Notes under the pieces: generated by a model
What the model saw: only the letters and a program-made list of their open reading frames with translations
The model's database searches: none
Told to the model about the DNA's origin: nothing
Shown here: positions 21,707 through 31,480 of the stretch, in pieces
How positions within the stretch are numbered: position 1 is the stretch's first letter
Layout of the letters: every line of letters starts with the position of its first letter
Assembly (NCBI GenBank): GCA_021014325.1
Contig: CM037473.1
Coordinates: 9,565,501 to 9,629,500, forward strand
DNA length: 64,000 nucleotides
Direction: 5' to 3'
DNA from: Plazaster borealis
Taxonomy: Eukaryota; Echinodermata; Asteroidea; Forcipulatida; Labidiasteridae
Made by a program: the position numbers and the translations under genes

Positions 21707-22807
21707 GTGAGTGCTGTAAATATTTAAAAGTTGTAGGCTGGAGGGATGCAAACATACCCACTTATTAAGTTGTGACAGGCATCATGTACAAGTTTGCAAT
21801 CTATAGTACCCCTTGTATTTCAAATAATTACTGATGTCATGTGTATATCCACCCCCCGAAATTGTCAGACTATACAAGTCACTTTTGATGTAAAAATGCA
21901 TCACCTGTTTTCATTTGAACACGTTCAATGGTGGTCAGAGGTGAAGGGTCTATAGTATGAAGCATTTTATTTGGTATTGCTTTACAAAGTGACAGCATCC
22001 TAAACATTGTATATGAAATTTGGTGACTGTACTGTCGCTATCATGTAGAGTTATGTTATACATATTTCCCCGAAGGAGTTTATTATTTTATAAATGCAGC
22101 TAGATCCTAATTGCTGTCAACATCATGTTATGTCTTAATGTCTGAAATTTTCCTCTGATTTTATTCCCAAAGATTTCAATGCAATTGTGTCATCTGAACT
22201 TGTTGCTTCTCATTTTCTAACTGTCTCTCTATTTTTGTTTCTCCCCACCCTCTTGATATACCTCTTGACATTGCAAATCATTAATCTTTGGTAAATGTTA
22301 CCCTTGCTCTTTATTTGCTCTTACATTTTCTTCTATAATAGTCAATAAAGCATGTGGTACACATTTTTCTGAATGTATCTGTATATTCTCTTGTATTCTG
22401 CAATTGTGTATAATTCTCATGTATTCTGCAATTGTGTATAATTCTCATGTATTCTGCAATTGTTTATATTCTCTTGTATTTACTGCAATTATGTATTTTC
22501 TCTTGTATTCTGTTACTGTGTATATTCTCATCTGCATTTGTACATATTCTGTGTTTGTAAAAGTAAAGGCACTTTAAAAAACTGCCTTGATTCTTATTAA
22601 TGTTATCTTAATGTAACTACTGAATGTTGAAATTCGACTTTAAAGCCTTGCATTTGTGTTAATGGCATTTAACAACGTTTAATCTGCTGTGGTTTTTCAG
22701 TATTATAGATGTGTTGTTTTTTATTCAATCAAATAAAAGCTCATTATCATACTATGTGACGGAAGATGGAATAAGATAACCTGAATGATTTTCCAATTTC
22801 AATACAG

Positions 22808-22921
22808 ATGTCATCTGTGCTGATGTAGCTTGCCTAAACGGTGGTACCTGCTATCCAGTAGGGGATGGCCAATCAAAATGCAACTGCAAAACAGGTTACA
22901 CCGGCGATAACTGCGAGAAAG
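22808..22921 (+). CDS. EGF-like exon 20 (last EGF module)
   Basis: This 38-codon exon lies between caatacag and gtaaac. It encodes CADVACLNGGTC and CNCKTGYTGDNC. It is the membrane-proximal EGF module and fits the O-fucose consensus. Confidence 0.85.
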
Positions 22922-23334
22922 GTAAACAGCCACTATGTACCTGATATCTTCTCTGTGTGCAAAAGCATTTTGTTGATTTTTGTCCCTCAGTTAAAAGAGG
23001 ATTCTAACATACACATTATCTCAAGGCCATTGGGTTTGTGTGTACACCTACATCATGGATAGCTTTAGCAAGATACAATGCAGTTTCAAATAAAATTAAT
23101 AATTATTTGTTGTGTCGAGGTTAATTTGTGACATATGACACTTTTGCACTCACTAAACGATATAAAACCAGGCAACAATTCTGCCCAAATCATAATAATA
23201 ACACGAGAGTCTTATATAGGCCTAGTGCATGTATCTACCAATAATGGTACTCGACTCGTTTGAACAAAGAGAAACATTTAAAATGGGTTTTTAAACTTGT
23301 TGAGTTATGAGAACAACTTATGTCGCACCTTTTA

Positions 23335-23511
23335 AGGGTTTAAAGGGTGCCAAGGTGCTTTCAGCAGCCACCGCCAGAAACACCAGGGCAAACCCCTCTA
23401 GTGGCGATAAGTTTAACTGTACTCTTTTAAGTGCATTACACAACACATGGGACCTATGGCTCTACTTTCCATTGGAAAGACGAAGCAATAATGGTCAAGT
23501 GCCTTGCTTAA
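23335..23511 (+). repeat. Dispersed invertebrate-type repeat fragment
   Basis: It contains GCCAGAAACACCAGGGCAAA and ends TCAAGTGCCTTGCTTAAAGG. I associate this wording with an old short interspersed repeat of invertebrate genomes, from memory of its general form. Neither class nor ends can be set from one copy. Confidence 0.35.
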
Positions 23512-23740
23512 AGGGATTGTATACGTTTGGTAATTGGAACCCAACGTTTGTTTCAATACTACATAATTGTAGATATATACCATAAAACTAACCCCTGTGA
23601 AAATTTCATGTCAAAAGGTGGTAGCGTTTTTGAGATAATATTGCCGAAAAATCTGGAGCGGTTATGTATACGCAGGAAGAATAATCTTCAATTGGAATAC
23701 AGTGGACACATTACTGAAAATGAAAGGTGATATAGTCATA
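23512..23740. mobile_element. MITE family B, left part
   Basis: It begins TTAAAGGGATTGTATACGTT and continues with the family's internal GTAGATATATACCATAAAAC and AAAGGTGGTAGCGTTTTTGA. Longer copies are at 29,194, 30,814 and 37,718. The right end is missing. Confidence 0.6.
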
Positions 23741-23801
23741 TGTTCATTTAGGTTACCAACAATTAACAATTTGTCTTCTTTTTGTGAATATTTTATTTTA
23801 G

Positions 23802-23831
23802 AAAATGATGTCAATGGGTCTGGTACTAAAG
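23802..23831 (+). CDS. Juxtamembrane linker mini-exon 21
   Basis: This 30-base phase 1-1 exon lies between ttttatttag-type acceptor sequence and gtaagt. It encodes NDVNGSGTK between the last EGF and the transmembrane exon. It is short and could be optional; its in-frame fit on both sides is the main evidence. Confidence 0.62.
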
Positions 23832-24066
23832 GTAAGTTTAGAGTATAAAGATAAAATCTAGAAACACCTAGTGCTGATACCATTAATACAACTTACACTA
23901 AAAGGTTGTCCTTTGCCATGAAGTTGATTATTCGGGGGTTTTCATTGTAGATCTTTTATGAATGAATATTTATGCAAATCTCTATTTCATAATCATTTTG
24001 TTCCACAATTCTGACAAATTACCGTTGTTTTTGATTCAGATATTTATTTTATTGTGTGCCCAACAG

Positions 24067-24184
24067 GAAAATCGACAGGGGTAGATACAGGGGTAACTGT
24101 AGGAGTACCAGTTGGAATTATTCTTCTCATTCTAATTATTCTGATCGTGGTCTTCGTCATCTTCAGGGTCACCCAAAAACGAAG
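24067..24184 (+). CDS. Transmembrane exon 22
   Basis: This 118-base exon starts in phase 1 and ends in phase 2, between caacag and gtatga. It encodes a G/T/V-rich stretch and then an uninterrupted hydrophobic helix (IILLILIILIVVFVIF, about 24,096-24,164), followed by a basic stop-transfer segment, RVTQKRR. The orientation, with the ectodomain before and basic residues after, gives a type I membrane protein. Confidence 0.85.
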
Positions 24185-24360
24185 GTATGAGTTAGCACAG
24201 TGAAAAAGACTCAATGGTTGGTCTGGGCTGGGGAAGTGCTGTGAGAATGTGTAGGGGTATAATAAGCCTGACTATTGGGCTGACTAGCAGTGCTCTCCCA
24301 CTATTCATTCTGTGCCGAAGCCCCGTATCGAAACTGATAGGGGCCAACCAATAATGAATT

Positions 24361-24745
24361 AAATATTAAAACAAACTTGGCATGACAATTTACCTGTATT
24401 GGTAGTTTGATAGAATTTAATGGTAAACTTTTGATCACAATACTAGGACATTTTTGACCGAAACTCCGGTCTTCATTAGCAGGATGACCCGGATGTAGAA
24501 TCCGTGACCTTGCAGACACGTGATACCAATACCGTGTCATAACGGGGGGGGGGGGGGTGTACAAACTCCCAGGAGTCTATGTCGTTGTGTTTGGATCTTT
24601 GGTCCGCGTATTCTACATGCGGGTCATCCTGCTGATGAAAACCGGAGATTCGGTCAAAAATTACAGGTACGGACAATTTCCTAGTGTTGTGATCAAAAGT
24701 TTACCATTAAATTGTATTAAAACATACTTGCCATATTTCCGTTTT
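24361..24745. repeat. Foldback element with arms of about 145 bp and a 14-G tract in the loop
   Basis: The left arm (about 24,361-24,512) and right arm (about 24,602-24,745) are inverted relatives, sharing for example AGCAGGATGACCCG and AAACTTTTGATCACAA. The loop has 14 G (24,544-24,557). It lies in the intron between the transmembrane and tail exons. Confidence 0.65.
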
Positions 24746-25209
24746 GCTTGAAAAGCCTACTGACTTGATTTTAATAATGATAATCCCCAACATATTGTTG
24801 CTTTCGACTTGAAACTGTTTTCCTTACTTTTGCATTTTCTGCACAAAGACCTGTGCTAATTGTACCTCCATTGATAAGTGTAAATTTTGTTGTACTGCAA
24901 TAGCATGTACACAATGCATTCTCACATTGTATGTACATGTACTTCCTCTCAATTTAACTGTTATCTCTTTTTTGCTGGCTACGAATCGTTGGTTTGACAA
25001 ATTTGTTGTTGCCTGTTTAAAATTGTGTTGACATCTTGGATTCTAACGATAATAACCCTTTCGTGACAGGCAATGAAAATGAATTTCAAGTTAGAGTCAA
25101 AAACTTGTTTAAGATATTTTAATGTGTAACTCATGTAATTTATTAGTTGTTGTCTTTTTGTACATTGACATCTATTTGATGACCCACATTATAAGTTTTA
25201 ACATGCCTT

Positions 25210-25600
25210 TTTTTCTTTGTCATCTTGTAGTAAACAGTTAATGTTGCATGTGGAGGGGTCAAATAAAAAAACAATCTTTGTCATCTTGCAGTAAACAGTT
25301 AATGTTGCATGTGGAGGGGTCAAATAAAAAAAAATTCTTTGTCATCTTGCAGTAAACAGTTAATGTTGCATGTGGAGGGGTCAAATAAAAAAAAATCTTT
25401 GTCATCTTGCAGTAAACAGTTAATGTTGCATGTGGAGGGGTCAAATAAATTTGCCCTTTATGTAAACCTAAAATAAACAGTTATGGTTGCATGTGCAGGG
25501 GTCAGCTAATTTTCCCTTTAAGTAGACCTAAAATAAACAGTTATTTTTGCATGTGCAGGGGTCAGCTTAATTGCCCTTTAATTAGGCCTATAGTAATAAG
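25210..25600 (+). repeat. Minisatellite, period about 60 bp, seven units
   Basis: Four near-identical units (TTTGTCATCTTGCAGTAAAC, then TTAATGTTGCATGTGGAGGG) are followed by three diverged ones (CCTAAAATAAACAGTTAT). The tract ends about 185 bases before the tail exon. Each good unit carries a splice-acceptor-like TCATCTTGCAG. Confidence 0.85.
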
Positions 25601-25786
25601 ATTTAAGACTTTACAGAGAAACAAATCATTAATTTCTTTAGGGATCAACTTTGTTTTAATATTGTAGAAGGACTTGTTTTTAAAGACTTAAGTTTGTTCT
25701 TTTTCAACGTTCAACAAATGTGCTTCAACTTGCCTATGTATTATGAAGTTATCAGGGTTATTATTTATATTATTATTTTTTTCCAG

Positions 25787-26138
25787 ATCTCAAACCCAAA
25801 CTGGGCAGCAAAACCCCAATACTGTGCCCATCCCTGACCACATCTACAATTCTCGCTTCTCTGCTGCTGGTCTAGCGTACAATGCTAACAACGGCACTGT
25901 TCAGGAAGTGCCAACCGGGGGTGCGGAGGGGGGTAACAAACACCTCTCTGTAACAAGTGAGAACCCCTATACCCTTCCCAATAATGTAACCTTCAGCCAG
26001 TTGCAAAGCAAGGAGGATGAAGCCGGGTACAGCAACCCGGCTTACGTGGGTCAACCTCCACCTGCTTACTCCACTCGCCCAGTTTCTACCGCCTCTGATG
26101 TGTTTCCACAGCCTGATACTAAAGAACTGCTGAAGTGA
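25787..26138 (+). CDS. Cytoplasmic tail exon 23, terminal
   Basis: The acceptor ttttttccag is followed by a phase-2 reading that continues the transmembrane exon exactly and runs about 116 residues to TGA at 26,136-26,138. The tail is hydrophilic and rich in P, N, S and T. It contains NPYTLP, the NPxY-type sequence SNPAY, and the PPxY-type sequence PPAY. By family knowledge NPxY binds PTB or clathrin adaptors and PPxY binds WW domains of Nedd4-type ubiquitin ligases; their use here is inference. No kinase or ankyrin domain is seen. Confidence 0.84.
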
Positions 26139-27940
26139 ATGCCGTTCATGAAATGATTGTAGATTTTGAAGGTATATTCAACTGAAGAGGGAGATCTAAA
26201 TTGATTTGATTGATTAAAATGCGAACATAAGACTTTGGCATAAAAGTTTCAAATAGCTTTTACTTTTAAATTAGTTAGATTTGTGTTCTGATTTGACATA
26301 GATGAGAGCTCTTAAGATGATGTTGTTTTTAAAATCTCTTATCAAATCAAGACGAATAGTAAGGGTTTTACTCACCAAAGCTTTTAAGCAAACGATTTTC
26401 TCAGGAGGGTTTTCAATTAAATTGAATCAAATCCGTTTAATGCCCGTGAATGTTAAGCACATACAACTGGGTTTTTTTTCTTCAGATATATATATATATA
26501 TTTTGTCCTTTTGAATTAAGGTTGCTGGCTCAATCTGCTCAAAATATTCAGTTTGAGGTTTTGATTTTAAATTGGATTGCAAACTATAGAAACCCACGCT
26601 GTAATGCTGTATACACTGTTAATATTTTATGCATAGTGGTTACAATTAAGACTTTTTTAGCTTATGTGCGATTTTGTTATAGAATATTTTTAATATATTT
26701 TAATTTATAATACCGGATAAAAAAGGTCTTTTGTTTTTTCGTTTTTTTTGTCCTGCTTTCTCTGGCCAGTTTGCATTTTCTTGATGCTGTGCCTGAATTT
26801 CCCCCACTGTTTGGCCCAAACATTGGAGGGCACTTGAGTATGACCCGTTTTCCGGGTCAATGTGTCTCGGAATCTGAGTCAGAACACACTACTGACCTGA
26901 ATTTTGTATCAGTAAACAAATGGCCTGGCTGGTCCAAACAAAATGGCCCCGCCCATCTGACTCGAGACTTTTGGGGAAGAAGGGCATGTCGCACCAGACA
27001 ATTCAGGCAACATGAAGGCAACCAGTTCCACTGCATTCAAAATGAAAATTGTGGTTCCACAAGAGGCATAATTTCTAAAAGTATCTTATATTGCAGCCCA
27101 GGGGAAATGATGTGAAATTTGAATGCTCTTGAGATGTTACTTGAGATTCCTTGAACTGGTTGACTGTAAATTGTCTTGTGTGTCATGACCTTGAGTACCA
27201 TAGTTATAGTGGCTATCGTAATGTTGTTATTCAAGGATGATGTGTGTATAATTTTGGATTTATAAACTGGTGTTTTCGCTTTGTAACCTATAAAGGGTGT
27301 GGTCTTATTTTGTATTTTGTTTACATAGGCTGAACATCTATTTCGCGTTTCAAGCCGTTTGCTGTGTTCAGAAATCGTGTATCCATCCAGGATGTTTAGT
27401 GGGGTGTCGCGAAATGGTTAATTTTTAGCGAGAATTATTAAACGCTCAAAATTCACAAGCTTAACAACAAATATGTATAGGTTTTCTGCATAGAGTAAAA
27501 ATATTTCCTTTTGATAGGGTGCTCCATGGAAATATCAATTTCGTCTTTGTAAATTTCTCTCAATTGGGATTTTTCAATAATTTTTTTTACATAACATATA
27601 TATTATTTTAAAGCTTGTATTTAGCATATTCTGAAAGCTGGATAGAAAAGCTATATATTGAATTGAATAAATCCAGTTGCGATTTTTATATGTATATGTA
27701 TTTCATAATATTTTGTCGTCTATGAGTGTGCAATTTACAATAACTTGTTATCCCTAACCGATGTCGAGCATCAGGAGACATTCCCGTTCAAAAGTCGGAT
27801 GAAATAAACTTCCCATTCTATCGCTCATATGTCCGCCTGGTGAAAAAAGGTAGCTGTTAATTTCTTCAGATATAAATAAATCCTTTTCTTTGATCTACTT
27901 CTCTAGTGCTGAGGACACTGTTCCTATCAGAAGCTCATTG
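26139..27940 (+). other. Probable 3' UTR and downstream spacer of the EGF membrane gene
   Basis: AT-rich, with no convincing exon. AATAAA at 27,666-27,671 is a candidate polyadenylation signal; others such as aaataaat near 27,868 are also possible, so the transcript end is not fixed. A (TA)n tract lies near 26,486. The 114-codon open frame near 26,771 shows no recognisable domain and is treated as chance. Confidence 0.5.
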
Positions 27941-30900
27941 AAATCAATAACTCCAGGGGTTACCAAAAGGTGGAAATGCCATCATTTCAACACACCTAAC
28001 ATTTAGATCAGAGTTTCAGATTTTTTTTTTCAGAAGTGACTTTCACCCATGATTGTGCTTTCATAGTCACGTGTATTAACATCGTTCATGTTAGCCGCTG
28101 TAATCATTTACCAACTTTTAGACCCTTCCGACCCTTGATGCGACATCTTGATAATGAGGTTCGAAACCGGCTTAAGGTCCCAAGAAGATCCAGGTTTCTA
28201 GAACTTTGCATGTGAATTAGATTGATAGGATTTTGCGATAATAGTCATTTGACATCACTTGTTCACAAAATTAATATCCCAAAGTTGCAAAACCCGGATC
28301 TGCAGGCAAAGTTTACAAAGTTCAATGGAATAAACCAAATCCTTTGTTTTAGTGATGACAATGTATGGTTTTTATCGACTGTTCATATGAAGAATGGGCC
28401 GAATCTCTAGCTGATGAAGTTATCCAGCTGTTAATTGTTATCAATACTTGATTTGACTTGAACTTTCTTGTACAACATTTTACATCCAATATGAAGAGTG
28501 GTACAGGTAAAGTGTCGTGCCCTGCACTATGCATTAAGTTCTTCAATGTCCCGCTTCATGAATGAGGCCGGTGACATGGTCATCACAGTTAACAAATAAC
28601 TGGTTTGTTTCTACCCGTTAAGGAATAATACACATTTTTAGTTTAAAAATACTGACTTGGATTTTGTGCAATTTTGTTTTATTGTGAATACAAGCACGAC
28701 ATTTAATTAGCACAATATATCATTGAATATAATTTTTCTTAAATTTTTAGGTAAACATAGGCTACATTGTGTTAACATGTTTGAAAGACCACTTTCTGGA
28801 ATTTGAATTCTCTTTGTTACACAGCGGCGAAGCGACTCGGGTGGTTGGGTCAATGTTATTGTATCATTTTACTATGAATTAACAGTGATGACAATAGTTA
28901 GATTTATTGAGCAGCTCACAACGCTGACCCATCCCCGAACCATTTCACAACATTAGAGATACAAAAACAACCTTCCAAGAGTAAATAATTAAAATAAATT
29001 AAAATTGACACTTAGCACATAAAACACATGAAAATAAACATGTAAAAATTACAATATTACTGTTAAAGACGCCACTGTATAAAGAACCTCGAAAAGTTGT
29101 AACTGAATGACGTATAGGCCTACTTGTGCATTTTCCCTCCAAAATCAGCATTGGGTTACTAAGCTATGCCATGATTGGTCACAAGAAACACTTTAAAGGC
29201 ATCGTACACGTTTGGTAATTGGAGCCCATTGTTTGTTTCAAATCTATAAGTTGTAGATATATACCATAAAACTAACCTGTGAAAAATTCATTTCAAAAGG
29301 TGGTAGCGTTTTTAAGATATTGCGAAAATCTGGAGCGGTTATGTCCACGCAGAAATAATAATCTGCATTGGAATACACCCTCTGAGATACGCGTATCGCT
29401 TCTCACATTCAAATGTTTTGGGGGATAAAAAGTGATATATTTTTCCATAACCGCAGTACTTCGATGTGAAAAGTTTCTCAAAATGCATTATACTTCTTGA
29501 AATCGATAACTCCAGGGGTTACCAAAAGGTGGAAATGCCATCATTTCAACACACCTAACATTTAGATCAGAGTTTCAGAATTTTTTTGTCAGAAGTGACT
29601 TTCACCCATATGATTGTGCTTTCATAGACACGAACATTGTTCAATGATACTCTGAGCCGCTGTAATCATTTACCGACTTTTAGACCCTTCCGACCCTTGA
29701 TGCGACATCTTGATAATGAGGTTCGAAACCGGCTTAAGGTCCCAAGAAGATCCAGGTTTCTAGAACTATGCATGTGAATTAGATTGATAGGATTTTGTGA
29801 TAATAATCATTTGACATCACTTGTTCACAAAATTAATAACCCAAAGTTGCAAAACCCGGACCTGCAGGCAAAGTTTACAAAGTTCAATGGAATAAATCAA
29901 ATCCTTTGTTTTATTCTGATGACAATGTATGGTTTTTATCAACTGTTAATATGAAGAATGGGCCGAATCTCTAGCTGATGAAGTTATTCAGCTGTTAATT
30001 GTTATCAATACTTGATTTGACTTGAACTTTCCTGTACAACATTTTACATCCAATATGAAGAGTGGTACAGGTAAAGTGTCGTGCCCTGCATGCAGGAAAT
30101 ACATTCTTCAATGTCCCGCTTCATGAACGAGGCCGGTGACATGGTCAACACAGTTAACAAATAACTGGTTTGTTTCTACCCGTTCAGGAATAATACAAAT
30201 TTTTAGTTTAAAAATACTGACTTGGGTTTTGTGCAATTTTGTTTTATTGTGAATACAAGCACGACATTTAATAAGCACAATATATCATTGAACATAATTT
30301 TTCTTAAAATTTTAGGTAGACATAGGCTACATTATGTTAAAATGTTTGCAAGACTCTTCTGCAATCGGAATTCTCTTTGTTACGTAGCGGCGATGCGACT
30401 CGGGTGGTTGGGTCAATGTTATTGTATTATTTTATATGAATTAACAATGATGACAACAGTTCGATTTATTGAGCAGCTCACAACGCTGACCCATCCCCGA
30501 AGCCCTTCACAACATTAAAGATACAAAAACAACCTTCCAAGAGTAAATCATTAAAATGAATTAAAATTGACACTTAGCACATAAAACACATGAAAATTAA
30601 CATTACAAGATTAGTGCTAACGACGCCACTGTATAAAGAACCTGCAAATGCAGAAGCTGGGGTGGGGAGGGAGGGGGTGTTAGTGGGTGTTGGTTAAAAT
30701 ATATCAGCTTGCTCGAAAAGTTGTAACTGAATGACGCATACTTGTGCATTTTCCCTCCAACATCAGCATTGGGTTACTAAGCTATGCCATGATCGGTCAC
30801 AAGAAACACTTTAAAGGCATCGCACACGTTTGGTAATTGGAGTCTATTGTTTGTTTCAAACCTATAAGTTGTAGATATATACCATAAAACTAACCTGTGA

Positions 30901-31085
30901 AAATTTCATTTCAAAAGGTGGTAGCGTTTTTGAGATATTGCTGAAAATCTAGAGCGGTTATGTCCACGCATATAATAATCTGCATTGGAGATTCAAATGT
31001 TTTGGGGGATAAAAAGTGATATATTTTTCCATAACCGCAGTACTTCGAGGTGAAAAGTTTCTCAAAATGCATTATATTATCCAAA
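27941..31085. repeat. Two-copy tandem duplication, period about 1,559 bp
   Basis: Unit 1 (27,941-29,499) and unit 2 (29,500 onward) match over nearly their whole length, from the shared AACTCCAGGGGTTACCAAAA to a family-B MITE. In unit 1 the MITE stops at the junction; in unit 2 it runs to its right end. Segments such as GTTTTATTGTGAATACAAGC resemble 57,810-57,850 beyond FREP-A, so these may be relatives of a FREP 3' end. No exon is recognised. Confidence 0.75.
29194..29495. mobile_element. MITE family B, right-truncated at the duplication junction
   Basis: It starts TTTAAAGGCATCGTACACGT, follows the family interior and stops at ATGCATTATACTTC, where the second 1.56-kb unit begins. Confidence 0.6.
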
Positions 31086-31160
31086 GCTGCTGTATTTCTT
31101 ACCAAGTAAGTTTTTATTCCCATTAATTATCAGAGTCATTACCAAACGTGTACGATGCCT
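30814..31160. mobile_element. MITE family B, full copy
   Basis: The left TTTAAAGGCATCGCACACGT and right ACCAAACGTGTACGATGCCT ends are inverted copies. The interior is shared with 29,194-29,495 and 37,718-38,112. Confidence 0.65.
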
Positions 31161-31324
31161 GTAGTAAGACTGCGCCTGATATTTTAAATCTTTGGACTGT
31201 CAGTAGTTAAAACTATTGGCTGTGATTGGTCCAAGTGAATAGTTATTGCTAGGAATCTCCACTGGACCCCAGCTTCCGCAAAAGACGCACAACTGCCTGT
31301 ATTGCAATGACTTTAACTTTTAAA

Positions 31325-31480
31325 AAATATATACCGTAGGAGGTCCTGTTTTCAGGGCGTCCCTGAAATCGATGCAAATCTTTTACCTCTCTGCGCGCGA
31401 TGTAAACAGTCCCTAGATACAATTTTTGTGGTTTGACTTGTCAAGCAAAGAGTCTCCTCTCCTTTGACCAAAACTTAGAA
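31325..31480 (-). repeat. Dispersed repeat, copy 2 (inverted relative of 5,080-5,235)
   Basis: Shares CGTAGGAGGTCCTG, GCGATGTAAACA and GAGTCTCCTCTCC with the earlier copy in reverse order. No termini or function are recognised. Confidence 0.5.

Larger units (their letters stand above)
678..26138 (+). other. Locus: multi-EGF type I transmembrane protein gene, 3' part (23 exons placed)
   Basis: I place 20 EGF-like exons, one linker exon, one transmembrane exon and one tail exon. Every EGF exon begins after AG, ends before GT, starts in phase 1 and ends in phase 1, so any module can be lost or duplicated without frame damage. The N-terminus and signal peptide lie left of the window. The modules lack the D-x-D/N-E/Q start of calcium-binding EGFs, so these are ordinary (hEGF-like) modules. 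The product is inferred to be a cell-surface adhesion or receptor protein with a Notch-like or fibropellin-like ectodomain. I see no DSL, LNR or ankyrin domain, so Notch or Delta identity is not supported. Alternatives are a scavenger-type or adhesion receptor. The joins are eye-placed; an RNA read set would settle them. Confidence 0.82.

Noticed and set aside
25210..25600. CRISPR-like array of regularly spaced repeats
   Set aside because: Units are directly adjacent with no unique spacers, in an intron of a eukaryotic gene. It is a minisatellite.
678..26138. Identification of the EGF gene as Notch, Delta or Jagged
   Set aside because: No DSL, LNR, heterodimerisation or ankyrin segments; EGF repeats alone are not diagnostic.
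26771..27115. 114-codon plus-strand frame in the presumed 3' UTR
   Set aside because: Low-information composition, no domain, and it lies downstream of the EGF gene's stop; treated as chance.
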